From contig CAWEUI010000008.1 in the NCBI GenBank assembly GCA_963812195.1, forward strand, positions 1 to 64,000: a DNA stretch of 64,000 nucleotides, read 5' to 3'. The notes under the pieces are model-generated. The model did not search any database. It saw only the letters and a list, made by a program, of their open reading frames with translations, and was not told the origin of the DNA. The stretch is from ZC4RG30 sp963812195. GTDB taxonomy: Bacteria; Pseudomonadota; Gammaproteobacteria; Steroidobacterales; Steroidobacteraceae. This document shows, piece after piece, positions 63,262 through 64,000 of the stretch (positions are counted from its first letter, which is position 1; each line of letters begins with the position of its first letter). A program made the translations under genes and the position numbers.

Positions 63262-64000
63262 GCAACGCGGCGGATCTGGCCATCATCGGCGCCGGCCCGG
63301 CCGGCACGTTGCTGGCGCTGCTCGCGGCTCGGCGCGGCACCCGCGTCGCCCTGTACGAACGTGGCGGCGATCCGCGCAGCACGCCGCCGGAAGCCGGACG
63401 CTCCATCAACCTGGCACTGGCGGCACGTGGCATGCGGGCACTGGATGCGGCCGGCATGCGCCCGTCACTGGCTTCACTGCTGGTGCCCATGCCCGGACGC
63501 CAGCTGCACCTGGCCGACGGCAGCCAGCGTTTCAATCCCTACGGCCAGCTGCCCGGCGAGACGAACTACTCCATATCGCGCGCCGCGCTGTCGCGCTGCC
63601 TGATCGAGGCAGCCCGCCGCGAAACCAGCATAGGCCTGCATTTCGGGCAGTGCTGCACCGGTCTTGCGGCATCGGGCGCCCCACGCATGCGCGATGAGAC
63701 CACCGGCCGCGAGTACCTGCTATCCGCCGCACGTGTGGTCGCAGCCGATGGCGCCGGATCGGCCGTGCGCAAGGCCCTGACAGAATCCGGCGCGATCGCG
63801 GCGAGCAATGATCTGCTCGACCACGAATACAAGGAACTGGGCATTCCCGCAAAGGGCGGCGCGAGCTCCCTGGCAGTGCGCGAAGCCCTGCATATCTGGC
63901 CGCGCCACGGCCACATGCTCATTGCGTTGCCCAATGCGGATTTGAGCTTCACCGCCACTTTGTTCCTGCCGCGCGCTGGTGAAACGAGTTTCGCCACACT
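63258..64000 (+). CDS. kmo: Kynurenine 3-monooxygenase, N-terminal part (runs off the window)
   Basis: FAD-dependent hydroxylase that makes 3-hydroxykynurenine. Start GTG 63258 overlaps the kynU stop, and the frame is open to the end of the window (about 247 residues of an expected 450-460). FAD site LAIIGAGPAGTLLALLAARR; the KMO-specific block GRSINLALAARGMRALDAAG, then NPYGQLPGETNYSISRAALS; and the DG motif VVAADGAGSAVRKAL. With haao, kynB and kynU it completes the route from N-formylkynurenine to the quinolinate precursor; tryptophan dioxygenase is not in the window. Confidence 0.95.
   Translation, partial: MSNAADLAIIGAGPAGTLLALLAARRGTRVALYERGGDPRSTPPEAGRSINLALAARGMRALDAAGMRPSLASLLVPMPGRQLHLADGSQRFNPYGQLPGETNYSISRAALSRCLIEAARRETSIGLHFGQCCTGLAASGAPRMRDETTGREYLLSAARVVAADGAGSAVRKALTESGAIAASNDLLDHEYKELGIPAKGGASSLAVREALHIWPRHGHMLIALPNADLSFTATLFLPRAGETSFAT

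Overview
This GC-rich window reads as chromosomal DNA of a gammaproteobacterium. The evidence is the gene order amgK-murU divergent from lptD-surA-pdxA-rsmA, then apaG-apaH, plus ybeD near lipB-lipA, a large one-chain PurL and a TrxC-type thioredoxin. A bacterial kynurenine operon also fits Xanthomonadales-like or Nevskiales-like lineages, but the species cannot be fixed from sequence alone. Coding density is very high, with many 4-base ATGA, GTGA or TTGA start/stop overlaps. About a dozen conserved or essential genes (lptD, murU, amgK, pdxA, lptG) each carry one or two single-base frame breaks. That points to indel errors in the assembly rather than true pseudogenes.

Layout. 1-3153: an outer-membrane factor fragment, EmrA-like adaptor and EmrB-like MFS pump. 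3163-9884: a metallo-beta-lactamase-fold lipoprotein with lost metal ligands, purL, an orphan FHA protein of the type VI secretion kind, and panD. 9915-24390: a compact lipid locus with serine palmitoyltransferase, dedicated ACP, fatty acyl ligase, nucleotidyltransferase, LptG/LptF homologues, phosphoesterase, Tam41-like protein, CerR-like reductase, LpxL-like acyltransferase, MsbA-like exporter, DAGK-type lipid kinase and desaturase. This looks like a bacterial sphingolipid (ceramide) synthesis, phosphorylation and export system, flanked at 24515-28813 by a GINT1-like propeller protein and three glycosyl or glycerophosphotransferase-like genes. 29100-41938: an FAD monooxygenase, tRNA-Ser(CGA), lipoate synthesis, peptidoglycan recycling (amgK, murU), outer-membrane assembly (lptD, surA), pdxA, rsmA, a universal stress protein, apaG, apaH and a DUF1993 gene.

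41952-45703: an ECF sigma factor with an NrsF-type anti-sigma factor, divergent from a bufferin operon (bufA-bufB-bufC-doxX) that would make a modified-cysteine copper-binding peptide. The two divergent promoters share the same element, TGTAAC-N17-CGA, which suggests one autoregulated metal-stress regulon. 45723-49545: a second ECF/NrsF pair with a secreted beta-propeller protein and a type II NADH dehydrogenase. 49680-54207: a DegS-like protease and a third ECF sigma/anti-sigma pair co-transcribed with an ABC-2 transporter. 54264-60671: thioredoxin 2, formate-tetrahydrofolate ligase, YebC, a GIN-domain lipoprotein, a TonB-dependent receptor and a small lipoprotein. 60690-64000: haao-kynB-kynU-kmo, the tryptophan-to-quinolinate route, cut by the window end.

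The most notable unit is the sphingolipid locus. It joins synthesis genes known from Caulobacter with a Tam41-like nucleotidyltransferase and two kinds of lipid transporter, while no GNAT-type ceramide synthase is visible; an LpxL-like acyltransferase occupies the locus instead.
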